From Propioniciclava coleopterorum (GTDB taxonomy: Bacteria > Actinomycetota > Actinomycetes > Propionibacteriales > Propionibacteriaceae), in NCBI RefSeq assembly GCF_011393335.1, contig NZ_CP049865.1, positions 2,436,722-2,500,721 on the forward strand: 64,000 nucleotides of DNA. Direction: 5' to 3'. Each line of letters opens with the position of its first letter. Position 1 is the stretch's first letter. The translations under genes and the position numbers were made by a program. The notes under the pieces were generated by a model, which had not been told where the DNA came from, did no database searches, and was given only the letters and a program-made list of their open reading frames with translations. Shown piece by piece: positions 40,341-49,638 of this stretch.

Positions 40341-40371
40341 GTTGATAGTGAGGTAACCTCAGCATATCAAC
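40341..40371. promoter_or_regulatory. Nested palindromic operator between marR and ABC-exporter genes
   Basis: The inner half-sites TGAGGT and ACCTCA (40349-40354, 40356-40361) are separated by one base. Outer arms GTTGATA (40341-40347) and TATCAAC (40365-40371) also pair. It fills the 56-base divergent promoter, so a single bound MarR dimer could repress both directions. Confidence 0.75.
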
Positions 40372-40384
40372 GAAAGGGGAACGC

Positions 40385-42181
40385 ATGAGCATGGGACCCC
40401 CTGAGATGCGCGGCCCGTCCCGCATCGACCCCCGTGACCGCGCCCAGTTGGCCGAATCGCCGGTCTCCCCGGAGCGCGTCCTCGCACTGTTCCGCCCCCA
40501 CCTGGGCCCGCTGACGATCGTCATCGTGACGGTCATCGCGGCCTCCGTGGTGGGCCTCGCGCAGCCGTTCCTGCTGCGCAGCGTCATCGATGACGCCCTG
40601 CCCCATGGCGACACCCGGCTGCTGATCGCGGCCGTCGCCGGCATGGTCGCGGTCGCGGCCGCGACCGGCGTCCTCGGCGTCGTGCAGACCTGGCTGGCCA
40701 CCACCATGGGCCAGAAGGTGATGAGCCGGCTCCGCTCGGACGTGTTCGCGCACCTGCAGCGGCAGTCGATGGCCTTCTTCAAGCGCACGCGCGGCGGCGA
40801 GATCCAGTCGCGCCTCATCAACGACATCGCCGGCCTGCAGTCGGTGATCACCACCACCGCCACGTCGGTGGCCTCCAACGTCACCACCGCGATCGGCACG
40901 GCCGTCGCGATGGCGATCCTCGACTGGCGGCTCAGCCTGCTCAGCCTCATCGTCCTGCCCCCGGCCATCATCCTCACCCGCCGCGTCGCCCTCATCCGGC
41001 GCGACATCACCGCGCAACGGCAGCAGACGATGGCCGACCTGCACGCGCAGGTCGACGAGGCGCTCAGCGTCAACGGCGCGATGCTCACCAAGACCCTCGG
41101 GGCCTCCGACGCCCGCATCGACGCGTTCGACAGCACGTCCGCCACGCTGGTGGACCTCGAGATCCGCAGCCAGCTCGCCGGCCGGTGGCGCATGGCCACC
41201 ATGCAGATCATCTTCGCGACCATCCCCGCCCTGATCTACCTCGCCGCCGGCTTCCCGGCGCTGACCGGGCAGCTGACGATCGGCACCGTGGTCGCGTTCA
41301 CGGCGCTGCAGTCGCAGATCTTCCGGCCCATCCTCGGGCTGCTGAACATGGGCGCCCAGTGGATCTCCTCCATGGCGCTGCTCAGCCGGATCTTCGGCTA
41401 CCTCGACCTCCCGATCGACGTGCCGGAGCCCACGCACCCCGTGCCGCTGGACCCCGGGACGGTGCGCGGCCACGTCCGGTTCGACGACGTGTCCTACCGC
41501 TACCCCGACGGGGACGTGGACGTGCTGTCCGACATCGACCTCGACCTCACGCCGGGCCGCTCGGTGGCCGTGGTGGGGGAGACCGGCTCGGGCAAGTCCA
41601 CCCTCGCCGCGCTCCTGGTGCGGCTGGCCGACCCCACGTCCGGACGCGTGACCCTCGACGGGGTCGACCTGCGCGACCTGGCCGGCTCCGACCTCGCGCA
41701 CGCGATCGGCGTGGTCAGCCAGGACACCTACCTCGCCCACGCCAGCGTCCGCGACAACCTCCTGCAGGCCAAGCCGGACGCCGACGACGCCGAGCTGTGG
41801 CGCGCCCTCGAGGTCGCCCAGGTCGCCGACACCGTCCGCGACCTGCCCGCGGGGCTGGACACCGTCGTCGGCGCGCGCGGCCACCGCTTCTCCGGCGGCG
41901 AGCGGCAGCGCGTCGCCGTGGCCCGGACACTGCTCGCCGACCCGCGCGTCCTCGTGCTCGACGAGGCCACCAGCGCCCTGGACACCGAGACCGAGCGCGA
42001 CTTCCAGGCCGCCCTGGACGCCCTCGCCGCGGGCCGCACCACGCTCACGATCGCCCACCGCCTCAGCACCGTGCGCGACGCCGACGAGATCATCGTCCTG
42101 GAGCACGGCCGGGTCGTCGAGCGTGGGACCCACGACGACCTGCTCGCCGCCGAAGGGCGCTACGCCGCCCTGGCCTCCTGA
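40385..42181 (+). CDS. ABC exporter, fused permease-ATPase (MsbA/LmrA-like half-transporter)
   Basis: A 598-residue half-transporter. The N-terminal six-helix domain is residues about 40-330 (with QPFLLRSVIDDALP and FFKRTRGGEIQSRLINDIAGLQ). The C-terminal ATPase has Walker A VVGETGSGKSTLAALLVRL, Q-loop GVVSQDTYLAHASVRDNLLQ, signature FSGGERQRVAVARTLL, Walker B VLVLDEATSALD and switch histidine IAHRLSTV. AAGGGGA lies 6 bases before ATG 40385. Such proteins extrude drugs or lipids. Control by the divergent MarR regulator fits a drug-responsive exporter. Confidence 0.93.
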   Translation: MSMGPPEMRGPSRIDPRDRAQLAESPVSPERVLALFRPHLGPLTIVIVTVIAASVVGLAQPFLLRSVIDDALPHGDTRLLIAAVAGMVAVAAATGVLGVVQTWLATTMGQKVMSRLRSDVFAHLQRQSMAFFKRTRGGEIQSRLINDIAGLQSVITTTATSVASNVTTAIGTAVAMAILDWRLSLLSLIVLPPAIILTRRVALIRRDITAQRQQTMADLHAQVDEALSVNGAMLTKTLGASDARIDAFDSTSATLVDLEIRSQLAGRWRMATMQIIFATIPALIYLAAGFPALTGQLTIGTVVAFTALQSQIFRPILGLLNMGAQWISSMALLSRIFGYLDLPIDVPEPTHPVPLDPGTVRGHVRFDDVSYRYPDGDVDVLSDIDLDLTPGRSVAVVGETGSGKSTLAALLVRLADPTSGRVTLDGVDLRDLAGSDLAHAIGVVSQDTYLAHASVRDNLLQAKPDADDAELWRALEVAQVADTVRDLPAGLDTVVGARGHRFSGGERQRVAVARTLLADPRVLVLDEATSALDTETERDFQAALDALAAGRTTLTIAHRLSTVRDADEIIVLEHGRVVERGTHDDLLAAEGRYAALAS

Positions 42182-42218
42182 GACCGAAGGGCGCTACGCC
42201 GCCCCGGCCTGCTGAGCA
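42151..42218 (+). repeat. 34-base tandem duplication over the 3' end of the ABC exporter gene
   Basis: Bases 42151-42184, which hold the last codons and stop of the exporter, recur at 42185-42218 with only a few differences (CCCTGGCCTCCTGAG becomes CCCCGGCCTGCTGAG). The second copy is outside the gene. Confidence 0.8.
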
Positions 42219-42235
42219 CCGCGCCGCGGCCGTCG

Positions 42236-42241
42236 TAGGGT
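42236..42241 (+). promoter_or_regulatory. Leaderless-type -10 box TAGGGT before the pullulanase-type gene
   Basis: TAGGGT ends 7 nt before ATG 42249. The same bases form a poor ribosome site (AGGGTGG), so both readings are possible. Confidence 0.45.
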
Positions 42242-42248
42242 GGCCGCC

Positions 42249-44937
42249 ATGGTGCGCCTGGATCCGGAGGTGTGCGCGGCCGTCTGGGCCGCCCCCACGC
42301 TGATCCTCCTCCCGGACGCCCCCGCCGCGGCCGCCGAGTGGACGCTGCACGCGAGCGGGGACGGCGGCATCGACCCGGGGCGCCGCGAGCCGGTGCCCTG
42401 GACCCAGATCCCGCTGACGCCCGTGCCCGGCCCCCACCCCCGGACGCCGTCGCCGAGCACCCGCACCTGGCCGGCGCGGCGGCGCTGGTCCTCCCCGCCG
42501 ACGTGGACGCCGCCGCGCTCGCGGCCGGGCAGTTGGCCCTCCTCGGACGCGACCCCCGCGGGGCGGTCGTCGCCGCCACCGGCGTCCAGACCGCGCCGCT
42601 GCTCGACGCCCTGTACCCCGACCCGGACGCGCCCGGCGTGAGCTGGGAGGACGGCGTCCCGACCCTGCGGCTCTGGGCGCCGACCGCCCGGGCCGTGGAC
42701 ATCCTCGTGTGGCCCGCCGGGCCCCCGGCGGAGCACGACTCCGGCGCGCCGGCCGCGCCAAGGAGCGGCGAGGTCTCAGGCGACCCGCTGCGCGTCCCCG
42801 CGAGCCGCCACCCCGACGGCACCTGGAGCGTCGTCGGCTCGCCCGGCTGGGCCGACGCCCGCTACCTGTACGCGGTGACGGTGTACGCGCCGGCCTTCGA
42901 CCGGGTGGTGAAGAACCGGGTCACCGACCCGTACGCGCTCGCCCTCACCGCGGACTCGGCCGCCGCGGTGCTGGTCGACCCGTCCGACGCCCGCTGGGCC
43001 GACCCGCGCTGGCTCGCGGCGCCGAGCCCGCCGTTGGTGCACCCGGTCGACCAGGTGTCCTACGAACTGCACGTGCGGGACTTCAGCCGCGACGACGTCA
43101 CCGTGCCCGCCGACCTGCGCGGCACGTACGCCGCGTTCGGCGTCGAGGGCCGCGGCCGCGCGCACCTGCGCCGCCTCGCGCAGGCCGGCCTCACCTCGGT
43201 GCAGTTGCTGCCCGTCCACGACTTCGCGTCGGTGCCCGAGCGCCGCGACGCCTGGGTCCAGCCCGATCCGGCCGCGCTGCGCGCCGCGCCCCCGGACTCC
43301 GCCGAGCAGCAGCGGCTCGCCGCACACCGGCCGGGTTCGCCGTTCAACTGGGGCTACGACCCCTGGCACTTCCTGGCGCCGGAGGGCTCGTACGCGACGT
43401 CGGCGGCGCTCGACGGTGGGCGCCGGATCGCCGAGCTCCGCGGCGCGGTCGGAGCGCTGCACGAGCTCGGCCTGCGCGTGGTGCTCGACGTCGTGTTCAA
43501 CCACACCCGCGACGCCGGGCAGCAGCCGGCGTCCGTGCTCGACAAGATCGTCCCCGGCTACTACCACCGCCGCGCCCTCGACGGCCGGGTCGCCACCTCG
43601 ACCGCCGGGCCGTCGGTCGCCACCGAGCGACGGATGGCGGCCCGGCTCGTCACCGACGCCGCGGTGCACTGGGCCCGCCACTACCGGATCGACGGCTTCC
43701 GGTTCGACCTGATGGGCCACCACGGCCGCGACGTGATGCTCGGCGTCCGGGCCGCGCTGGACGCCCTCACCCCGAGCGCGACGGAGTCGACGGCCGCGGC
43801 GTCACGCTGCACGGCGAGGGCTGGGACTTCGGGGAGGTGGCCGGCAACGCCCGCTTCGTGCAGGCCACCCAGGGCCAGCTCGACGGCACCGGCATCGCCA
43901 CCTTTTCCGACCGGCTGCGCGACGCCGTCCGCGGCGGGGCGCCGTTCGACGCCGACCCGCGCAGGCAGGGCTGGGCGTCCGGGCTGGCCGGCGCGCCCAA
44001 CGGCGCCGCGATCAACGGCGGCGCCGACGAGCAGGCACAACGGCTGCTGGCCGCGACCGACGTCGTCCAGGTCGGGCTGGCCGGCACCCTGCGCGACGTC
44101 GCGTTCCGCTCGGCGCGCACTGGCCGGATGACCCGCGGCGACGAGATCGGCTACGAGCCCGGACGCCCAGCCGGATACGCGGCCCAGCCGGACGAGGCGC
44201 TCAACTACGTGGACGCCCACGACAACGAGACCCTGTACGACGCCCTCGCGTACAAGCTGCCGACCGACACCGACCCCGAGCAGCGCGCCCGCGCCCACCT
44301 GCTCGCCCTCGGCGTCGCCACGCTGGGCCAGAACCCGGTGCTGTGGCACGCCGGGGTCGACCTGCTGCGCAGCAAGTCGCTGGACCGCAACAGCTACGAC
44401 TCCGGCGACTGGTTCAACCTCTTCGACGTGACGGGCGCCGACCACGGCTTCGGCCGCGGCCTGCCGCAGGCCGGGGACAACCGGGCCGCCTGGGGGATCG
44501 CCGGCCCCCTGCTCGCCGACCCGGCGCTGCGCCCCGGCGGGGCGCTCGTCCGCTCGGTGCACGAACGGGCGCTGGACCTGCTACGGCTGCGCGCGTCGAG
44601 CCGGCTGTTCCGGCTGGGGTCCGCGGCGAACATCGCCGACAAGGTGTCCTTCCCGGCCTCGGGCACCTGGGCGCAGCGCCCCGGCGTCATCCTGATGCTG
44701 CTGGACGATTCCCGCGGCGTCCCCGTCGACCCGGACGCGGCGGCCCTGCTCGTGGTCGCGAACGCCCTGCCCTGGTCGGTGCACCAGCCGCTGCCGCCGG
44801 CCGTGGGCAACGGCTGGGAGCTCCACCCGATCCAGGCGCGCGGCGCGGACCCGGTCGTGCGGCGCGCCCGCGTCGACGACGGCGCCGCGGCCATCGCCGG
44901 CCGCACCCTGGCGGTGTTCCGGCGTCCGCGCGGCTGA
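42249..44937 (+). CDS. Pullulanase-type alpha-1,6-glucosidase (GH13), two apparent frameshifts
   Basis: A large glycosidase that cuts alpha-1,6 branches in glycogen-like glucans, about 896 residues. An N-terminal starch-binding-like region and CBM48 module (LRLWAPTARAVDILVWP) precede the GH13 barrel. Conserved regions are VVLDVVFNHT (region I), DGFRFDLMGHHG with the nucleophile (II), HGEGWDFGE with the acid/base (III) and VDAHDNETLYDAL (IV). It has no signal peptide, so it is cytoplasmic and fits glycogen turnover. Breaks are at CCCCC 42437-42441 (PGPHPP then DAVAEHPH) and CCCC 43770-43773 (DALTP then ERDGVDGRG). One base at each restores the whole frame. Confidence 0.88.
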
Positions 44938-45080
44938 GCGGTGCAACCCGCGGGGCCCTCCGGCGCACCGCCGGCTGGGCCGTGGCAACCTGTGAGACCG
45001 GACGCCCACGGCCACTCCGGACGTGGAAGGCTGGCTCGGAACCACGCTCTCGACGACGACCACCGGAGGTTCCGTTCCCC

Positions 45081-45895
45081 ATGATCCAGCTCGGCTTCAG
45101 CACCATCGGCTGCCCCGACTACACCGTCGACCAGGTCATCGACCTGGCCACCCGCAGCGGGCTGCGGGGGATCGAACTGAGGTTCCTGCAGGGCAGCACC
45201 GACTTCGACGAGCAGCCCGAGTTCGCGCCCGACGCGCTCGCCGCCACGCGTGCCCGCTTCGAGGACGCCGGGCTGGACGTGGTCATCATCGACACCAGCC
45301 TGCGGATGTGCTCGCTGGACGAGGCCGAGCGGCAGGAGCAGCGCGACCGCGCCGCCCGCTGGGCCGACATCGCGGCCGGGCTGGGCGCCCGCTACCTCCG
45401 CGCGTTCGGCGGCCCGATCCCGGACGGGCAGCCCCGCGAGGAGACCCTCGACGCCATCGCGACCGGCCTGTCCGAGCTCGCCGAGATCGCCGACGCCCGC
45501 GGCGTCCAGCTGCTGCTGGAGACCCACGACAGCTTCTCGACCTCGGCGAGCATCCTCGACCTGTACGCGCGCGGCGCCTCCGACAAGCTCGGGCTGCTGT
45601 GGGACACCCTGCACACGTTCCGGCACGGCGAGGACCCCGCCGACACCTGGCGCGACCTGGGCGAGCGCGTCCGCCACGTGCACGTCAAGGACTCCCGCGT
45701 CGCCACCGCCGACGGCTTCGACATCGCCCTGATGGGTGAGGGCGCGGCGCCGATCGACGACATCTGGCGCGTCCTGAGCGACGGCGGCTACGACGGCTAC
45801 GCGCACTTCGAGTGGGAGAAGGGCTGGCACCCCGAGGTCGAGCACGGCTCGGTGGCGGTGCCGCACTTCGCCGCCTTCATGCAGCGCTTCGCCTG
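45081..45895 (+). CDS. Sugar phosphate isomerase/epimerase family TIM-barrel protein
   Basis: A 271-residue AP endonuclease 2/xylose isomerase-like barrel. Typical beta strands and ligands are LGFSTIGCPDY, GIELRFLQG, VIIDTSL, LRAFGG, LLLETHDSFS (metal glutamate), LLWDTLHTFRHGE (D and H), VRHVHVKDS (H) and YAHFEWEKGWHPE (final E). Such enzymes isomerise or epimerise sugars, inositols or hydroxypyruvate, and specificity cannot be read here. GGAGG is 11 bases from the ATG, rather far. The MFS gene downstream may carry a related substrate. Confidence 0.88.
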
Positions 45896-45906
45896 AGGCT
45901 CCGGGG

Positions 45907-45940
45907 AGGGGTCCTGCACCTGCGCCTCGGTGCCCCACCC
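45907..45940. repeat. 34-base exact copy of a segment inside the wall-hydrolase gene at 53962-53995
   Basis: The plus strand here is identical over 34 bases (AGGGGTCC... to ...GCCCCACCC) to 53962-53995. There it is the non-coding strand of the transglycosylase-like gene, across the GWGTEAQVQDP codons. The copy starts 12 bases after the isomerase stop and has no surrounding homology. Confidence 0.85.
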
Positions 45941-46017
45941 GCCCGCAAGCCGGCCCCGAGGAGCCATCGGCGCGTCCCACGGAGGAAGCGGTCATGGGCC
46001 TCACCGCCGGGGCGCCG

Positions 46018-46023
46018 TAGGGT
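46018..46023 (+). promoter_or_regulatory. Leaderless-type -10 box TAGGGT before the MFS gene
   Basis: TAGGGT ends 8 nt before ATG 46032, and no ribosome site lies between. Confidence 0.45.
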
Positions 46024-46031
46024 GCGCGGAC

Positions 46032-47348
46032 ATGGGGGAGAAGCTCACCCGCGCACAGCGCCTTGACCGCCTGCCGTTCACCCGGCAGCACACCCGCCTC
46101 CTGGTCGGCTCGGGGGTCGGCTGGGCCCTGGACGCCATGGACGTCGGCCTGATCTCGTTCGTCATGGCGGCGCTGGCCATCTCCTGGAAGCTGGACCCGG
46201 GCACGCTCAGCGTCATCGGCTCGATCGGCTTCGTCGGCATGGCCATCGGCGCCAGCCTCGGCGGGCTGCTGGCCGACCGGCTCGGACGCCGCCAGGTCTT
46301 CGCGCTCACCCTGCTGGTCTACGGGCTCGCGACCGGGGCGTCCGCCCTGGTCGGCTCCGTGGCCGCACTCATCGCGCTGCGGTTCGTCGTCGGGCTGGGC
46401 CTGGGCGCCGAACTGCCCGTGGCGTCCACGCTGGTCAGCGAGTTCGCGCCCAAGCGGATCCGCGGCCGCGTCGTGGTCGCGCTGGAGGCGTTCTGGGCGC
46501 TGGGCTGGATCCTCGCCGCCCTGCTGGGCTACCTGCTGGTGCCCTCCAGCCCGGATGGCTGGCGCTGGGCGCTCGCCGTGGGGCTCGTGCCCACCCTGTA
46601 CGCGCTCGTGGTGCGGTTCGGGCTGCCCGAGTCGGTGCGGTTCTCCGAGAGCAAGGGCCGCTTCGACGAGGCCGAGGCGTCCGTGCGCCGCTTCGAGGAC
46701 GCAGCCGGGGTGCTGCCCGCCGAGAGCCCGAACGTGGTCCCGGAGCGGACGGCCGGCACGGTGTCGATCTGGAGCCCGGCGCTGCGGGGCCGCACCCTCG
46801 CCCTGTGGACGGTGTGGTTCTGCATCAACCTGTCCTACTACGGCGCGTTCATCTGGATCCCGAGCCTGCTGGTGGGACGCGGCTTCCCCCTGGTGAAGAG
46901 CTTCGAGTTCACCCTCATCATCACGCTGGCCCAGATCCCGGGCTACGCCGTCGCCGCCTGGCTGATCGAGGTGTGGGGACGCCGCCTCACGCTGGCCACG
47001 TTCCTGGCCGGGTCGGCCCTGGCGGCCGTCGGCTTCGGGTTCGCGAACACCGAGATGACCATCCTGCTCGCGGGCTGCCTGCTGTCGTTCTTCAACCTCG
47101 GCGCCTGGGGTGCGCTGTACGCCGTCGGGCCGGAGCTGTACCCCACGACGATCCGCGGCACGGGCACCGGGGCGGCGGCCGCGTTCGGCCGGATCGCCTC
47201 CATCATCGCGCCCCTGCTGGTCCCGGTGATGCTCGGGGCGGGCGGTTCCGGGCTGGTCTTCGGGGTGTTCGGCGTGGCGTTCATCCTTGCCGCGGCGGCC
47301 GCGTTGCGGCTCCCGGAACAGCGCGGCCTCGCGCTGGACGCGGGCTAG
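46032..47348 (+). CDS. MFS transporter, sugar/aromatic-acid:H+ symporter type
   Basis: A 438-residue twelve-helix transporter of the metabolite:H+ symporter/sugar porter-like class. Signature loops are WALDAMDVGLISFVMAAL (acidic residue in helix 1), LADRLGRRQVFALTLL (loop 2-3), RFVVGLGLGAELPVA (helix 4), SEFAPKRIRGR and, in the second half, GPELYPTTIRGTGTG. It resembles uptake systems for aromatic acids, sugars or niacin. The upstream isomerase gene suggests a sugar-like substrate, but this is inference. ATG 46032 fits the first helix position. Confidence 0.9.
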   Translation: MGEKLTRAQRLDRLPFTRQHTRLLVGSGVGWALDAMDVGLISFVMAALAISWKLDPGTLSVIGSIGFVGMAIGASLGGLLADRLGRRQVFALTLLVYGLATGASALVGSVAALIALRFVVGLGLGAELPVASTLVSEFAPKRIRGRVVVALEAFWALGWILAALLGYLLVPSSPDGWRWALAVGLVPTLYALVVRFGLPESVRFSESKGRFDEAEASVRRFEDAAGVLPAESPNVVPERTAGTVSIWSPALRGRTLALWTVWFCINLSYYGAFIWIPSLLVGRGFPLVKSFEFTLIITLAQIPGYAVAAWLIEVWGRRLTLATFLAGSALAAVGFGFANTEMTILLAGCLLSFFNLGAWGALYAVGPELYPTTIRGTGTGAAAAFGRIASIIAPLLVPVMLGAGGSGLVFGVFGVAFILAAAAALRLPEQRGLALDAG

Positions 47349-47463
47349 GACGCCGTCCCGAAAGCAGGGCAACCCGACGCGATGCCCGCGGGCGTGGCCT
47401 AGCCTTGACGCAGAGGTGCCGCGCCCGAAGGGCCGCTGACCGACGATATGAGGAAGGGCATCC

Positions 47464-49533
47464 ATGACTGATTTCACCTGGACCGACCAGGATCGCCGCG
47501 CGGTCGACACCGCGCGCGTGCTGGCGGCGGACGCCGTGGAGAAGGTCGGCAACGGCCACCCCGGAACCGCCATCTCGCTGGCGCCGCTGGCGTACCTGCT
47601 CTACCAGAAGATCATGACCGTCGACCCCGCCGAGCCCCGCTGGCTCGGCCGCGACCGCTTCGTGCTGTCCGCGGGTCACGCGTCGATCCTGCAGTACAAC
47701 CAGCTCTACCTCGCCGGCTTCGGGCTCGAACTGTCCGACATCGAGTCGCTGCGCACCTGGGGCTCGAAGACCCCCGGCCACCCCGAGTTCGGCCACACCG
47801 CCGGCATCGAGGCGACCACCGGCCCCCTGGGCGCGGGCGTCGCCAACGCGGTCGGCTTCGCGATGTCGGCGCGCCACAGCCGCGAGCTGTACGACCCGAC
47901 CTCGGCGCCGGGCACCTCGGTGTTCGACCACTACGTCTACTGCATCGCCGGCGACGGCTGCATGCAGGAGGGCGTCTCCGGCGAGGCCTCCTCGCTCGCG
48001 GCGACCCAGGAGCTGGGCAACCTGATCCTGTTCTACGACGACAACCGGATCTCGATCGAGGGCGACACCAAGATCGCGTTCTCCGAGGACGTCGAGGCCC
48101 GCTACGCCGCCTACGGCTGGCACGTCCAGCACGTCGACTTCACCAACGGCTTCACCAGCTACGAGGAGAAGGTCAAGGACCTCTACGACGCGGTGGAGGC
48201 GGCCAAGGCCGTCACCGACCGCCCCTCGTTCATCAAGGTCACCACGGTCATCGGCTGGCCGCTGCCCAACAAGGCCGGCGACCACAGCGTCCACGGCTCC
48301 AAGCTCGGTGGCGACGAGATCACCGCGCTGAAGAAGGAGCTCGGCTTCACCGACGAGCCGTTCGCCATCGAGGAGTCGGTCGTCGCGTTCACCCGCGAGA
48401 ACGCCGCCGAGCGCGCCAAGGCCGCGCACGCGCAGTGGGACCCGCGGTTCGCGTCGTGGCGCGAGGCCAACCCGGAGCGGGCCGAACTGCTCGACCGCGT
48501 CCTGGCCAAGCAGGCCCCGTCCGACCTGATCGGCGACCTGCCCGTCTTCGAGCCCGGCTCGATGGCGACCCGCGCCGCGTCCGGCAAGGTGCTCGCCGCC
48601 CTGGCGACCGCCACCCCGGAGCTGTGGGGCGGCTCGGCCGACCTGGCCGGCTCGAACAACACCACGATGGCGGGGGTCGACTCGTTCATCCCGGCCGAGC
48701 GCAGCAGCCACGAGTTCACCGGCGCCCCCGGCGGCCGCACGCTGCACTTCGGCATCCGCGAGCACGCCATGGGCAACATCATGAACGCGATCTCGATGGA
48801 CGGGCTCAGCCGCGTCTACGGCGGCACGTTCCTGGTGTTCTCCGACTACATGCGGACCACGCCCCGCCTCGCCGCCCTGTCGCACGTCCCCACCACCTTC
48901 GTGTGGACGCACGACTCGATCGGCGTCGGCGAGGACGGCCCCACCCACCAGCCGGTGGAGCAGATCATGAGCCTGCGGCTCATGCCCGGCATCGACGTGG
49001 TGCGCCCCGGCGACGCCAACGAGGTGGCCCAGGCCTGGGCGCAGATCCTCAACGTGTGGGATCGTCCGGCCGCGCTCATCCTGTCGCGCCAGAACATGAC
49101 GACGCTGGACCGCTCCGAGGGCTCCGGCTTCGCGCCCGCGTCCGGCGTGACCCGCGGCGGCTACACCCTCAAGGACGCCTCGGGCGCCCCGAAGGTCGTC
49201 GTCGTGGGCACCGGCTCCGAGCTCGAGGTCGCCGTCGCGGCCGCCGAGAAGCTCGAGGCCGAGGGCATCCCCGCCCGCGTCGTCTCGATGCCCTGCGTGG
49301 AGTGGTTCCAGCGCGAGGACGACGCCTACCGCGAGGAGGTGCTGCCCGCCGACGCGCCGAAGGTCGTCGTCGAGGCCGGCGTCACGGTCGGCTGGAAGGA
49401 CCTGCTCGGGGCCAACACCGAGGCCGTCGGCGTCGACCAGTTCGGCCAGTCCGCGGCCGCGGGCGTCATCTTCGAGAAGTACGGGGTGACCGCGGACGCG
49501 GTCGCCGCCAAGGCGAAGGCGATGCTCGGCTGA
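47464..49533 (+). CDS. tkt: Transketolase
   Basis: A thiamine-diphosphate enzyme of the pentose phosphate pathway that moves two-carbon units between sugar phosphates; 689 residues, full length. The N-terminal domain has VGNGHPGTAISLAP, GHASILQYN, the TPP motif CIAGDGCMQEGVSGEASS ... NLILFYDDN, and the middle domain FGIREHAMGNIMNAI with the activating glutamate and WTHDSIGVGEDGPTHQPVEQI. GGAAGG lies about 7 bases before the ATG. No frameshift is visible. A moderate hairpin follows. Confidence 0.97.
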   Translation: MTDFTWTDQDRRAVDTARVLAADAVEKVGNGHPGTAISLAPLAYLLYQKIMTVDPAEPRWLGRDRFVLSAGHASILQYNQLYLAGFGLELSDIESLRTWGSKTPGHPEFGHTAGIEATTGPLGAGVANAVGFAMSARHSRELYDPTSAPGTSVFDHYVYCIAGDGCMQEGVSGEASSLAATQELGNLILFYDDNRISIEGDTKIAFSEDVEARYAAYGWHVQHVDFTNGFTSYEEKVKDLYDAVEAAKAVTDRPSFIKVTTVIGWPLPNKAGDHSVHGSKLGGDEITALKKELGFTDEPFAIEESVVAFTRENAAERAKAAHAQWDPRFASWREANPERAELLDRVLAKQAPSDLIGDLPVFEPGSMATRAASGKVLAALATATPELWGGSADLAGSNNTTMAGVDSFIPAERSSHEFTGAPGGRTLHFGIREHAMGNIMNAISMDGLSRVYGGTFLVFSDYMRTTPRLAALSHVPTTFVWTHDSIGVGEDGPTHQPVEQIMSLRLMPGIDVVRPGDANEVAQAWAQILNVWDRPAALILSRQNMTTLDRSEGSGFAPASGVTRGGYTLKDASGAPKVVVVGTGSELEVAVAAAEKLEAEGIPARVVSMPCVEWFQREDDAYREEVLPADAPKVVVEAGVTVGWKDLLGANTEAVGVDQFGQSAAAGVIFEKYGVTADAVAAKAKAMLG

Positions 49534-49553
49534 TCACAGCTCGATCAAGCGGT

Positions 49554-49579
49554 GCCCCTTCTCCCCCGGGAGGAGGGGC
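49554..49579. terminator. Hairpin terminator after tkt
   Basis: GCCCCTTCTCC (49554-49564) pairs with GGAGGAGGGGC (49569-49579) with one G-U wobble around a short CCCG-like loop, 20 bases after the tkt stop. Confidence 0.6.
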
Positions 49580-49638
49580 GCCGACGCGTCCGCTGGCTAC
49601 GATGGAGAAGTTGCACTGACCCAGTTGCTGGAGGGCCG

